From Kitasatospora aureofaciens (GTDB taxonomy: Bacteria; Actinomycetota; Actinomycetes; Streptomycetales; Streptomycetaceae), in assembly GCF_001188955.3 (NCBI RefSeq), contig NZ_JPRF03000060.1:1-35047 (forward strand): 35,047 nucleotides of DNA, in the 5' to 3' direction. Positions 1-7,789 of this stretch are shown here, piece by piece. The stretch's first letter is position 1, and every line of letters begins with the position of its first letter. A program made the translations under genes and the position numbers. Under the pieces are notes generated by a model. The model saw only the letters and a program-made list of their open reading frames with translations. It searched no databases and was not told the DNA's origin.

Positions 1-1
1 G

Positions 2-250
2 CGCGGCGTCGCGGCGACGGCCGAGGCGGTCGGGCTCGGGGCCCGGCAGCTGCACCGCCGCTCGCTGGCCGCATTCGGCTACGGCCCCAAGACCCTCGCC
101 CGGATCCTGCGGCTGCAGCGCGCCCTGGGGCTGGCCCGTTCCGGCGTCCCGCTCGCCGAGACGGCGGCCCGGACCGGCTACGCGGACCATGCGCACTTGG
201 CCCGTGACGTACGGGAGTTGGCCGGGACGCGGCTGACGGCGCTGCTGTGA
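2..250 (+). CDS. AraC/XylS-family regulator, C-terminal part (5' end outside window)
   Basis: The open frame enters from the left edge and stops with TGA at 248-250, giving about 82 residues. The sequence has the two helix-turn-helix motifs of the AraC DNA-binding domain: an early segment with GLGARQLHRR, then the RILRLQRAL linker helix, then AETAARTGYADHAHLAR, the usual second recognition helix. The effector domain lies outside the window, so the ligand and targets cannot be inferred. The next gene, a VOC-fold protein, converges on it with only 9 bases between the stop codons. The family call is firm and the specific role is unknown. Confidence 0.85.
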   Translation, partial: RGVAATAEAVGLGARQLHRRSLAAFGYGPKTLARILRLQRALGLARSGVPLAETAARTGYADHAHLARDVRELAGTRLTALL

Positions 251-259
251 CGCGAGGCT

Positions 260-661
260 CTACAGCGGCGCGAGCAGGTCGACGCCGTTGCCGTCCGGAT
301 CGAGCAGCGAGGCGTACCGCTGGCCCCAGAAGGCGTCCCACGGCTTCAGCTCCCCGTGGTACCCGGCGTCCGTCAGTTCCCGGTACACCGCGTCCACGTG
401 CGCCGGGCTCTGGCAGCGGAAGGCCAGCGCCGCCCGGGCACCGCCGGTCGGCGGCTGCCGGTCGGGGTGGAAGGAGCGGATGGTCGCCTCGGTGTCGAGG
501 ACCAGGAGCAGCCCGCCGGGCAGCTCGGTCTCGACGTGCGGCTCCTGCTCGGAGCCCTCGGGGAAGACGAGCCCCAGCCGCCGGTAGAAGGCGACCGAGG
601 CGGCCATGTCGGCGACGGCGAGGCCGACGAAGGCGAACTGCGGTGCGGGTGTGCGGTCCAT
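260..661 (-). CDS. VOC-family (glyoxalase/bleomycin-resistance fold) protein
   Basis: A protein of about 133 residues with a single vicinal-oxygen-chelate domain. It has the opening FAFVGLAVADMAASVAFYRRLGL, typical of the first beta-alpha unit, and the terminal YASLLDPDGNGVDLLAPL strand. Members of this fold bind a metal and act as glyoxalases, dioxygenases or drug-binding resistance proteins. The substrate cannot be read from the sequence. I chose the ATG at 661; a GTG three codons upstream is also possible. Its start is about 75 bases from the start of the divergent GrpB gene, so a shared promoter region is likely. Confidence 0.85.
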   Translation of the reverse strand: MDRTPAPQFAFVGLAVADMAASVAFYRRLGLVFPEGSEQEPHVETELPGGLLLVLDTEATIRSFHPDRQPPTGGARAALAFRCQSPAHVDAVYRELTDAGYHGELKPWDAFWGQRYASLLDPDGNGVDLLAPL

Positions 662-735
662 GCCCGCCACGGTAGGCGGGGCACGGGCGGGCGGTCTTGA
701 ACGAATCGGACGTCCACGGGCGGTTCCCTCCCGGA

Positions 736-1266
736 ATGCCGGACAGCGCCCCCGACCTCGACGAACCGATTCACCTCGCGCCGTACGACCCGGCCTGGGC
801 CGCCCTCGGCCCGGCGCTGGCGGACCGGCTCGCCGACGGGCTGTGGGGGCTCGGAGTGGCGGCCGGGGCCGAGCACATCGGGTCCACCTCGGTGCCCGGC
901 CTGGCCGCCAAGCCGGTGCTCGACGTCCAGATCGGCTGCGCGCCCGGGGAGACCGACGCGGTGGTCGGCCACGTCCGCGGCCTCGGCTTCGAGTACCTGG
1001 GCGAGGCGGGCGTCCCCGGGCGGCACTACCTGCGGCGGCGCGACGACCAGCCCGCCAACGTCCACGTGGTGGAACTCGGCGGGCCGCTGTGGGCCGACAA
1101 CCTGCTGTTCCGCGACCACCTGCGGGCCCACCCCGAGGAGGCCGCCCGCTACGCCCGGGCCAAGCGGGAGGCCGCCGGGGCCACCGGCCGACTGCTCGCC
1201 TACTCGGCGCACAAGGCGGCGGCGGTGGCCGAACTCCTGGCGCGGGCGCGCGAGGCCCGGGCCTGA
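736..1266 (+). CDS. GrpB/UPF0157 nucleotidyltransferase-fold protein
   Basis: About 176 residues from ATG 736; an in-frame TTG at 697 would add 13 residues. The order of motifs fits the GrpB family: APYDPAW near the start, then the EHIGSTSVPGLAAKPVLDVQ block, which resembles the GS...D.D pattern of nucleotidyltransferases. Later come HVVELGGPLWADNLLFRDHLRAHPE and the C-terminal YARAKREAA helix. Members are often annotated as nucleotidyltransferases or dephospho-CoA-kinase-related, but their biochemical role is poorly defined. It is transcribed away from the VOC gene and followed by a GC-rich stretch with no clear promoter hexamers. Confidence 0.88.
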   Translation: MPDSAPDLDEPIHLAPYDPAWAALGPALADRLADGLWGLGVAAGAEHIGSTSVPGLAAKPVLDVQIGCAPGETDAVVGHVRGLGFEYLGEAGVPGRHYLRRRDDQPANVHVVELGGPLWADNLLFRDHLRAHPEEAARYARAKREAAGATGRLLAYSAHKAAAVAELLARAREARA

Positions 1267-1374
1267 GCGGCGGCCGGGGAGTCCGGGCCCGAGCGGCGGC
1301 CGGGCGGCCCGTTGTCAGTCGCTCCTTGTACCGTCGATCACGGCAGCAGTGGTCTTCGCACGGGGGTGTGACGC

Positions 1375-2340
1375 ATGTTCAGGACGGACCCGGAGACGCC
1401 GGACGTCTTCCGTACGCCGGTCGACGAGGTCTTCGTCCGCAGCCACCTCGGCCGGCACCCGCAGTTCGACCCCGCCGGCTGGACGCTCACCGTCGAGGGC
1501 CTGGTGGAGCGGCCGCTGCGACTGGACTTCCGGGATCTCCGAGGCCTGCCGCAGACCGGCTTCACCGCCGTCCACGAGTGCTTCGGCAATCCGCGGCACC
1601 CCACCGTGCCGACCCGTGCCGTCACCAACCTGGAGTGGGCCGGTGTGCCGCTCGCCGAGGTGCTGGCGCTGGCGGGTCCGCGTCCGGAGGCCCGGCACGT
1701 CTGGCTGGAGGGCGCCGACCGCGGCGACTTCGCGGGGGAGAGCGACGTGAGCTACCTCAAGGACCTGCCCCTGGAGGAGGCGCGCGCCGAGGTCGTCCTC
1801 GCCCACACCATGAACGGCGAACCGCTGCGCCCCGACCACGGCCACCCGGTGCGGGCGGTGGCGCCACGGATGTTCGGCACCAACTCGGTCAAGTGGCTGA
1901 CCAGGATCGTGCTGGCCGCCGAGCGGCCCGAGCACCTCTTCACCACCCGCCTGTACACCCGCGTCCTGCCGGGGGAGAGCGAGTCGCGGCCGGTCCGGGA
2001 GAAGGACGTCAGCAGCAAGCTGCTCACCCCGGGGGACGGGCGGTCCGTCCCGGCCGGGGACTGCGAACTGGCGGGCTACGCCTGGAGTTCCACCGAGGTG
2101 ACGGCCGTCGAGGTCGCCGTGGACGACGCCGACTGGCAGCCCGCCGAGCTGGACCGGCGGGGCCCCGGCTTCGGCTGGCAGCGCTTCCGGCTCCGGCACG
2201 ACCTCGCCCCCGGCCCGCACCGCATCCGCTGCCGGGCCACCGACTCGGCCGGGCGGGTCCAGCCGCTCACCGGGGACCGCAACGCCGTCCACGAGATACG
2301 GGTGACCGCGGAGGTCAGCGGGCGGCCGGCTGGGCGGTGA
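1375..2340 (+). CDS. Sulfite-oxidase-like molybdopterin-dependent oxidoreductase
   Basis: A 321-residue protein with the two-domain layout of sulfite oxidases: a molybdopterin-binding domain (roughly residues 15-190) and a C-terminal Mo-co dimerisation domain of immunoglobulin fold (about 205-310). The cysteine in HECFGNPR at about residue 68 sits where the molybdenum-ligating Cys is expected. GTNSVKWLTRI and the GYAWSS strand are further family signatures. I see no twin-arginine signal, so it is probably cytosolic. The substrate may be sulfite or another oxyanion or S-oxide. The start follows a GGGGGTG site. Its 3' end overlaps the convergent hydrolase gene by about 26 bases. Confidence 0.9.
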   Translation: MFRTDPETPDVFRTPVDEVFVRSHLGRHPQFDPAGWTLTVEGLVERPLRLDFRDLRGLPQTGFTAVHECFGNPRHPTVPTRAVTNLEWAGVPLAEVLALAGPRPEARHVWLEGADRGDFAGESDVSYLKDLPLEEARAEVVLAHTMNGEPLRPDHGHPVRAVAPRMFGTNSVKWLTRIVLAAERPEHLFTTRLYTRVLPGESESRPVREKDVSSKLLTPGDGRSVPAGDCELAGYAWSSTEVTAVEVAVDDADWQPAELDRRGPGFGWQRFRLRHDLAPGPHRIRCRATDSAGRVQPLTGDRNAVHEIRVTAEVSGRPAGR

Positions 2341-3400
2341 CGGCCGGGCGGACGTGGGTGAGCATCAGGTCGAGGAACCGGTCGGGGTGGCGGAAGCTCG
2401 CGAAGTGGCTGGCGTCGCGGATCAGCGCGAACTCCTTGACCGGAGCGGTGACGTCGTCGAAGAACCGCCTGGCCGGCGCGGGCGGGGTCAGGACGTCGCT
2501 GTCGCCCTGGAAGACGAAGAACGGGATCCGGAAGTCCGTCCCCTCCGCCCGCTCGTCGAGGGCGGCGGCCTCCAGCTGGAGCCGCTCGGAGAACTCCATG
2601 GCCTTGAGGTAGGACCGCAGGCCGCGCAGGGTGTGCAGGGGTGAGAACCAGAGCGAGCGCATCACCACGGTCTTCATGGTGTCGTAGGAGAGCGGGTCGC
2701 TGGTGAGGACCAGCTTGTTGTACTCGGCGACGTCCCTGGTGGTCCACTTCGAGCGGTCGGCGCCCATCGCCACGGCGGCGGCCAGCTCCTTCTCCTTCTT
2801 CCGGCCGGCGGCGCGCAGCCGGGCGAGCAGGGCGTCGTAGGCGGTGCGCTCCCGGCCGCCGTCGATGATGTTCTGGTCGGTGCCGACGTAGCCGGAGTAC
2901 AGCTCCGGGTGGTTGCGGGCCAGCCGCAGGCCGAGGACGGTGCCGAAGGAGTTGGCGACCAGCAGCAGCCGGTCGACGCCGAGCCGGGCCCGCAGGTGCT
3001 CGGTGACTTCCAGGGCGTCGCGGTACAGCTGCTGGTGGGTGAGCTCACCCTGCCCCTGCGGGCCGCCCGCGGCGAAGGTGAATCCGGCGCCGCGCATGTC
3101 CCAGCGGACGATGGTGAAGTGCTTCTCCCAGGCGCGGGTGCGGGGGAGGAAGACCAGGTTGGAGGCGCCGGGGCCGCCGAGGATCTCCAGGACGACCGGG
3201 TTGCGGCGGTCCTCGCCGCGGATGGAGACCCACTGGTCGATGCCGCCGATCCGGACGAAGCCGGACTCCTCGATGCCCGCCGGGGCGGTGATCCGCAGCT
3301 TCCCGGCGAACGCGGCGCGCTTGAGCTGCCGGTAGCCCAGCAGGCCGGCGACGGGAGCGGCGAGGGCGGCGGCTGAGACGGTGGCGATGGTGGCGAGCAT
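2315..3400 (-). CDS. Alpha/beta hydrolase, proline-iminopeptidase-like, with N-terminal membrane/signal segment
   Basis: A 361-residue alpha/beta hydrolase. It starts with a hydrophobic stretch (residues 1-22) that may anchor or export it. The oxyanion-hole motif is LGGPGASN, a variant of HGGPG, and the nucleophile elbow is VANSFGTVLG (Ser near residue 150). An acid residue in QGDSDVLTP and a His in RDASHFASF complete the triad. The layout resembles the S33 (proline iminopeptidase) group. The start ATG follows a GGGGGA site. It diverges from a TetR repressor, and its promoter overlaps an inverted repeat, so repression by that TetR is likely. The substrate is unknown. Confidence 0.9.
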   Translation of the reverse strand: MLATIATVSAAALAAPVAGLLGYRQLKRAAFAGKLRITAPAGIEESGFVRIGGIDQWVSIRGEDRRNPVVLEILGGPGASNLVFLPRTRAWEKHFTIVRWDMRGAGFTFAAGGPQGQGELTHQQLYRDALEVTEHLRARLGVDRLLLVANSFGTVLGLRLARNHPELYSGYVGTDQNIIDGGRERTAYDALLARLRAAGRKKEKELAAAVAMGADRSKWTTRDVAEYNKLVLTSDPLSYDTMKTVVMRSLWFSPLHTLRGLRSYLKAMEFSERLQLEAAALDERAEGTDFRIPFFVFQGDSDVLTPPAPARRFFDDVTAPVKEFALIRDASHFASFRHPDRFLDLMLTHVRPAVTAQPAAR

Positions 3401-3413
3401 GGTGTATCCCCCA

Positions 3414-3471
3414 AACTGTTTATTGCGTCAGCAGATGTGTTTAAGGTATATACAGTTCGAGGCGCTGTCAA
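3414..3471 (-). promoter_or_regulatory. Hydrolase promoter with operator-like inverted repeat
   Basis: On the minus strand, TTGACA (3466-3471) and TACCTT (3443-3448) are separated by exactly 17 bases, matching a consensus vegetative promoter for the hydrolase. An inverted repeat, AACTGT (3414-3419) and ACAGTT (3452-3457), brackets the -10 region. The inner GTATATAC is itself palindromic and lies in the spacer. This is where a divergently encoded TetR protein would normally bind. Assigning it to the TetR is inference from position. Confidence 0.6.
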
Positions 3472-3518
3472 CGGGCGGCGCCCGGGAACAGCCGAGGACC
3501 GTCGAGAGGGAGGCCGGG

Positions 3519-4250
3519 ATGGCCAAGGAGAAGGCGCGCGACCTGCGCGCGGGCATCGCACTGCTGTGGGGCGAGCAGGACCAGCCGACCCGGGGGCCCA
3601 AGCCCAGCCTCACCCCCCAGCGCATCGCGGCCGCCGCGGTCGAGATCGCCGACGCCGAGGGGCTGGACGCCGTCTCCATGAACAAGGTCGCCGTCGGGTT
3701 CGGCGTCTCCGCGATGGCGCTCTACCGCTACGTGCCCGGCAAGGCCGAACTCGTCGAGCTGATGGTCGAATCCGTGCTCGCGGACGTCCCCGACCCGTCG
3801 ACGGCCGGTACCGACTGGCGGGAGCGCGTCACCGCCTGGGCCCGCCGCTCCGCGGAGGTCCACCGCGCCCACCCCTGGCTGCTGGCCGTCACCGCCATGC
3901 GCCGCCAGCTCATGGGCCCCAACCAGCTCGGCTGGCTCGACGCCGCCCTCGCAGCCCTGGAACCCAGCGGGCTCACCGCGGCCGAGCAGCACCGGGTCTT
4001 CGTCCTGGTCGCGGGCCTGGTGCGCACCGTCGCCCAGCAGGACGCCGACTTCGACGAGCAGCACAGCCAGGAGTGGAACAGCCTCACCGGCGAGCTACTG
4101 GACCGACACGCCGACCGCTTTCCCACCCTCACCCGCGCCATCGCCGCCGGCGCCTTCGCCCCCGACCCGGTCGACCCCCTGGACTTCGGCCTCGCCCGCA
4201 TCCTCGACGGCGTCCAACTCCTCCTCGACCGGCCCACCGACCGGGCCTGA
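3519..4250 (+). CDS. TetR/AcrR-family transcriptional repressor
   Basis: A 243-residue regulator from ATG 3519, which has a GAGGGAGG site just upstream; longer in-frame starts would run through the promoter region. The N-terminal helix-turn-helix (about residues 28-75) contains RIAAAAVEIADAEGLDAVSM and the recognition segment GFGVSAMALYRYVPGKAELVELM. The C-terminal half resembles the tetracycline-repressor-type ligand-binding domain (TetR_C), with alternating helices and a HPWLLAVTAMRRQ segment. It is divergent from the alpha/beta hydrolase and probably controls it. The ligand is unknown. A hairpin directly after the stop should end transcription. Confidence 0.92.
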   Translation: MAKEKARDLRAGIALLWGEQDQPTRGPKPSLTPQRIAAAAVEIADAEGLDAVSMNKVAVGFGVSAMALYRYVPGKAELVELMVESVLADVPDPSTAGTDWRERVTAWARRSAEVHRAHPWLLAVTAMRRQLMGPNQLGWLDAALAALEPSGLTAAEQHRVFVLVAGLVRTVAQQDADFDEQHSQEWNSLTGELLDRHADRFPTLTRAIAAGAFAPDPVDPLDFGLARILDGVQLLLDRPTDRA

Positions 4251-4254
4251 GGCA

Positions 4255-4287
4255 CCCGGGCCGCCGCCGCAACACCCGCGGCCCGGG
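4255..4287 (+). terminator. Hairpin terminator after the TetR gene
   Basis: Perfect 10-base arms CCCGGGCCGC (4255-4264) and GCGGCCCGGG (4278-4287) flank a 13-base loop, starting 5 bases after the TetR stop codon. It lies between converging transcription units and could act in both directions. There is no T-tract, as is common for terminators in very GC-rich actinomycetes. Confidence 0.55.
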
Positions 4288-4307
4288 CCGCCGGGTTCGT
4301 CGTCCCG

Positions 4308-4421
4308 CTACCTCGGCAGCAGGACGGCGTACTCGCGAATCAGTGCCGCGGTGCCGTCCTCGACCCGGGCGGCGACGGCGGGTCGGCCGCCGCGGCGTGA
4401 TCCGGGCGGAATGAGCGACAT
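4308..4421 (-). CDS. Possible 37-residue small protein downstream of the LuxR gene
   Basis: An open frame that starts with ATG only 9 bases after the LuxR stop and ends with TAG at 4308-4310. The predicted peptide is basic in its first half (SRRGGRP) and ends in an amphipathic stretch, AALIREYAVLLPR. By my count about 30 of 36 codons end in G or C, which fits coding sequence here but is not decisive. No convincing ribosome binding site is visible, so translation would probably be coupled to the LuxR gene. I do not recognise the product. Confidence 0.3.
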   Translation of the reverse strand: MSLIPPGSRRGGRPAVAARVEDGTAALIREYAVLLPR

Positions 4422-4430
4422 GAGTTCTCG

Positions 4431-6194
4431 TCAGAAGATGCCGAAGTCGGTGATGTCCGGGCGGTCGGTGGTCCAGAGGTGGGCGTGGCGGGCGAGTTCG
4501 ACGCGGGAGCTCAGGCCGACCTTCCGGAAGATGTTCCGCAGGTGGTAGTTGACGGTGTGGGGGGAGCGTTGGATGCGGGAGGCGACCTGCTGGTTGGTGA
4601 GTCCCTGGCTGACCAGGTGGGCGACGGTGCGTTCGACGTCGCTCAGGGCGTCGGCGTTCTCCTCGGCCGCGCGGGCCGCCGGGTCGGGCGCGGGCGGTAC
4701 GGGCGGTGCGGGCGGTGCGACCGAGGGGGCCGGCGCGGGGGCGACCGCTGGGGCGGGCAGCCGGGGCGGGGCCGGGGCCTCGGCGACTGCCCCGGCGGTG
4801 CGCCGGTGGGAGCGGGTGTCGAGCATGGCCGCCAGGTCCTCGGCCGCGGCGGTCCGGGCCCAGTGGTGGCCGTGCTCGGTGGCCGCGCGGACCAGGCCGT
4901 CCGGGTCGCCGTGCAGCAGGCTGACGGCGTGGACGGCGGAGGCCGCGAGGGTCGGGATGCCGGGGTTCTCCTCGGCGAGCCGTTCGGCCTCGTGGGCGGC
5001 GACCGCGGCCCAGTGCGGGTCCCCGGCTTCGTGGGCGGTGCGGACGAACCAGGCGGCGGCCCCCGGCTGGCGGGTGAAGAGCGCGGCCCGCGGGCCCGGG
5101 TCGGGGTACTGCTGCTCCATCTGTGCCAGCGCGGCGTGCGCGCCGTGCCGGGCCGCGGTGACCTGCAGCTCGACCCAGTCGTAGACCGGGGAGGGCATGC
5201 GGCCGGCGCCGTCGGCGAGGGTCTGCCGGTAGCGGCGGACGAAGGCCTCGGCGCCGTCGTGGTCGCCGAACCGCAGGGCGAGTTGGCCGAGCGTGGCCAG
5301 CAGCGGCGGCACGTACAGCAGGGTGCCCCGGCACATCGCGGCGGCCAGCGCCTGCTGGGCCTCGTCGCGGGCCTCGGCGAGCCGGCCCCGGTGGCTGAGC
5401 AGCCGGGCCCGGTGGAGGGCGACGATCGAGTCCATCCCGCCGCCGCCCAGCCCGGTCAGGTCGGCGACGGCGGCCCGGACGGTGGACTCGGCCTCGCCGT
5501 ACGCCCCGACGTCGAGGAGCCGGTCGGCCAGCACCAGGTGCAGGTAGGCGCGCCAGACCGGTGACGGCATGGCCTGGGCGCCGTCCACGGCGGCCCGGGC
5601 CAGCCGGAGCCCTTCGGTGAGGCGTCCGTCGGACAGCACCAGGTCGGAGAGGACGGCCGTGGCGGCCAGCACCTCCGCGTCCGGGGCGGTCCGGTCGTCG
5701 TGGCCGCGCAGCACGGACTCGGCGTGCCGGCGGCCGCGGTCGGGGTCCTGGAAGTGCCGGCCGAAGGCGCGGCCGGCCAGTACGGCGCTGCGCACCGTGG
5801 CCGGCAGTTCCGGCGTGCCGGCGGTGCCGCGGCCGAGGATCTCCTCCGCGGTGGCGAGGGCGAGCCTGACCTCGCCACCGGCGAGGCGGAGTTCGACGAG
5901 CAGGCAGCGCAGGCGGGCGTTGAGTTCCGCGGGCAGGCCGAGGGTCAGGGCGGTGCCGAGGAGTTCCACGGCGCGGTCGACGGAGCCGACCGAGGCCAGC
6001 GCCCGCAGCAGCCCCAGCGGGTCGGTCACGAGAGCGCGCAGCAGCGCGGCGATCTGGTCGGCGCTGCCCTGGGTGGCGAGCAGGCGGGCGGAACTCAGGA
6101 GGGTCGAGTCCGCGCGCTTCTCGGTGATGCCGACGAGCGGATCGGCCGCGCCGGTGGGCGCGGCCGACGGCAAGGACAAGGACACTGGGTTCAC
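4431..6194 (-). CDS. Large LuxR-family transcriptional regulator
   Basis: A 587-residue protein that is helical and alanine/leucine-rich through most of its length, suggesting TPR-like repeats, with an Ala/Pro-rich linker near residues 470-510. The C-terminal LuxR-type helix-turn-helix (about 516-573) contains LSDVERTVAHLVSQGLTNQQ and the recognition segment ASRIQRSPHTVNYHLRNIF. No P-loop is visible at the N terminus, so it is not a typical LAL/MalT-type ATPase. The GTG start follows a GGGGAGAG site. It lies downstream of the MFS gene on the same strand, 180 bases away with a TAGAAT-like -10 (6300-6305) between. It is the likely pathway regulator of the adjoining cluster. Confidence 0.88.
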   Translation of the reverse strand: MNPVSLSLPSAAPTGAADPLVGITEKRADSTLLSSARLLATQGSADQIAALLRALVTDPLGLLRALASVGSVDRAVELLGTALTLGLPAELNARLRCLLVELRLAGGEVRLALATAEEILGRGTAGTPELPATVRSAVLAGRAFGRHFQDPDRGRRHAESVLRGHDDRTAPDAEVLAATAVLSDLVLSDGRLTEGLRLARAAVDGAQAMPSPVWRAYLHLVLADRLLDVGAYGEAESTVRAAVADLTGLGGGGMDSIVALHRARLLSHRGRLAEARDEAQQALAAAMCRGTLLYVPPLLATLGQLALRFGDHDGAEAFVRRYRQTLADGAGRMPSPVYDWVELQVTAARHGAHAALAQMEQQYPDPGPRAALFTRQPGAAAWFVRTAHEAGDPHWAAVAAHEAERLAEENPGIPTLAASAVHAVSLLHGDPDGLVRAATEHGHHWARTAAAEDLAAMLDTRSHRRTAGAVAEAPAPPRLPAPAVAPAPAPSVAPPAPPVPPAPDPAARAAEENADALSDVERTVAHLVSQGLTNQQVASRIQRSPHTVNYHLRNIFRKVGLSSRVELARHAHLWTTDRPDITDFGIF

Positions 6195-6374
6195 ACCGCT
6201 CTCCCCGTGTCCGCGGCGCGTGTGGTGGCCGCGGATCGATCGTCTCGCGCTGGTTCACCATGTCGTCCGCGGCGCTGTGGGGCCACGGACACACAAGCGA
6301 TTCTACGGTCCTTGATCCGTCTTTGGTGTGAACACGACGTTAAACGACACGGGGAGCGAACGTGCGTGCACGCC

Positions 6375-7655
6375 CTACAGTCGGTCCGTGGGTGCCTCCA
6401 ACTGCGCGCCGTGCGACCGGTATTCGGCCGAGGCGCTGACGAGGGTGAGCAGCAGGGTCAGTGCCGCGCCACACAGCACCGCCGTGCCCGGCTCCGCGTT
6501 GGCGAGGATGACGGCGGTGAGCGAGGCGGTGAGGCTGTAACCGACCCCCTGCACCGCGTACATGAGGGAGTATCCGGCCGCGAGCATCCCGGCGGGCACC
6601 CGCTCCCGCAGCGACAGGTTGCGGGTGACCATCACCCCGGACTTGAACGCGCCGGCCAGGACCAGCCCGACGGCGATGCCCACCAGCCCGGGCAGCACCG
6701 CGATCAGGGCGACGAACGCCGCCATCGCGACCAGCAGCACCAGGCTCTGCGCCCGCGGCCCGCCGGGCCAACGCCGGGCGCCGTACAGCAGGCCGCCGAC
6801 CACGCTGGCGACCGAGAACACCGTCAGCAGCGGGCCGGACCAGCTGACCGGCAGCCCACGGGACTCCAGCAGCGCGGGCAGCACCAGTTCGGCGGTGGCC
6901 AGCAGCGCCATCGCGGCGGCGCTGGTCAGGTAGACCGGCCAGCCGGCCGCCAACGCCCGCCCGCGCGAGGGCGGTTCGGCCGCGCCCCGGCCGGCCTGCT
7001 CCCCGTCGGTGTCGGCGGCGGGCAGCATCCGGACCCCGGCCGCGGCCAGCGCGGCGCAACAGGCGGCGAGGCCGAGCGGCGCGCCGGGTGCCGCGCCGAG
7101 GGCCAGGAACGCCACCGCGGCCGGGGCGACGGCCCAGATGGCCTGGCTGAGCGTGGTCTCCACGCTCAGCGCCCGGGCCACCCCGTGCTCCGGTACGGCG
7201 GCGACCAGCAGCGCCCGCAGCCCGCCGGCGTGCGCGGAGGGGGCGGCCCCGGCGAGGAAGGCCAGCACCACGGCGAGCGCGGGCGGCGCCGAGTGGCAGA
7301 AGGCGAGCCCGGCGAAGGCGCCCGCGCCGCCCAGCAGCCCGAGGGAGAGCTCGCGCCGCAGCCGGGCGCCGTGCAGCCGGGCGCCGAGCAGCGGCGCGCC
7401 GACGACCTCGCCGACCACGTACGCCCCGCCGAGCACGGCGCCCAGGGTGTACCCGCCGGAGGTCTCGCGCACCAGGAACACCAGGGCGAGCGGCGCCATG
7501 GCGACCGGCAGCTTCGCCGCCAGGGTGACCAGCAGCCAGGGGCGGATCCCGGGGCGGCCCAGCAGTTCCCGGTATCCCATGGCCGGGGGCTCGCCCCGGT
7601 CCTGCTGTTTCAGCGCGCTCCCGTGGTCGGCGGCGCGCCGCTCGCCCTCGCTCAC
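6375..7655 (-). CDS. MFS transporter, probable exporter of the cluster product
   Basis: A 426-residue polytopic membrane protein with about 12 hydrophobic segments and the usual MFS two-half layout. The first segment starts near residue 38 (WLLVTLAAKLPVAMAPLALV), and the half-repeat boundary is near residues 205-225 (charged loop ADTDGEQAGRGAAEPPSRG). The GTG start has an AAGGAG site 7 bases upstream. It is downstream of the ATP-grasp and PhzE-like genes on the same strand, with a 134-base gap of tandem repeats. Export of, or self-resistance to, the cluster product is the natural reading. The substrate is not readable from sequence. Confidence 0.88.
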   Translation of the reverse strand: MSEGERRAADHGSALKQQDRGEPPAMGYRELLGRPGIRPWLLVTLAAKLPVAMAPLALVFLVRETSGGYTLGAVLGGAYVVGEVVGAPLLGARLHGARLRRELSLGLLGGAGAFAGLAFCHSAPPALAVVLAFLAGAAPSAHAGGLRALLVAAVPEHGVARALSVETTLSQAIWAVAPAAVAFLALGAAPGAPLGLAACCAALAAAGVRMLPAADTDGEQAGRGAAEPPSRGRALAAGWPVYLTSAAAMALLATAELVLPALLESRGLPVSWSGPLLTVFSVASVVGGLLYGARRWPGGPRAQSLVLLVAMAAFVALIAVLPGLVGIAVGLVLAGAFKSGVMVTRNLSLRERVPAGMLAAGYSLMYAVQGVGYSLTASLTAVILANAEPGTAVLCGAALTLLLTLVSASAEYRSHGAQLEAPTDRL

Positions 7656-7675
7656 CGGCGTTCTCCTTCACTCAC
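7652..7675 (-). CDS. Seven-codon upstream frame duplicating the MFS start
   Basis: Directly upstream of the MFS start, GAGAACGCC-RGTGAG is duplicated. The upstream copy opens a seven-codon frame, GTG to TGA, encoding MSEGERR, the same seven residues that begin the MFS protein. Its stop overlaps the MFS start codon as GTGA. This could be a leader peptide for coupled translation, or simply a start-site duplication. Its own ribosome binding site is weak. Confidence 0.3.
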   Translation of the reverse strand: MSEGERR

Positions 7676-7700
7676 TGGCGTTCTCGTTCCGGGCCGGTTC

Positions 7701-7751
7701 CCGGTTGATCCCCGGTCCTGGTTGTTCCCCGGTCCCGGTTGTTCCCCGTTC
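7701..7751. repeat. 17-base tandem repeat, three copies
   Basis: Three consecutive 17-base units, 7701-7717, 7718-7734 and 7735-7751, have the consensus CYGGTTGWTCCCCGKTC. Degenerate C/T-rich partial copies continue to about 7770. They sit in the gap between the ATP-grasp gene and the MFS gene. They could be a binding array or a replication-slippage product. Confidence 0.75.
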
Positions 7752-7789
7752 CCCGTTCCCGGTTTCCCGTCCCGCATGGACGTCCCTGG

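Noticed and set aside
606..2612. Long plus-strand open frame across the GrpB and sulfite-oxidase region
   Set aside because: It is Arg/Pro/Gly-rich, lacks family motifs and lies out of frame over well-supported genes. It is a high-GC shadow.
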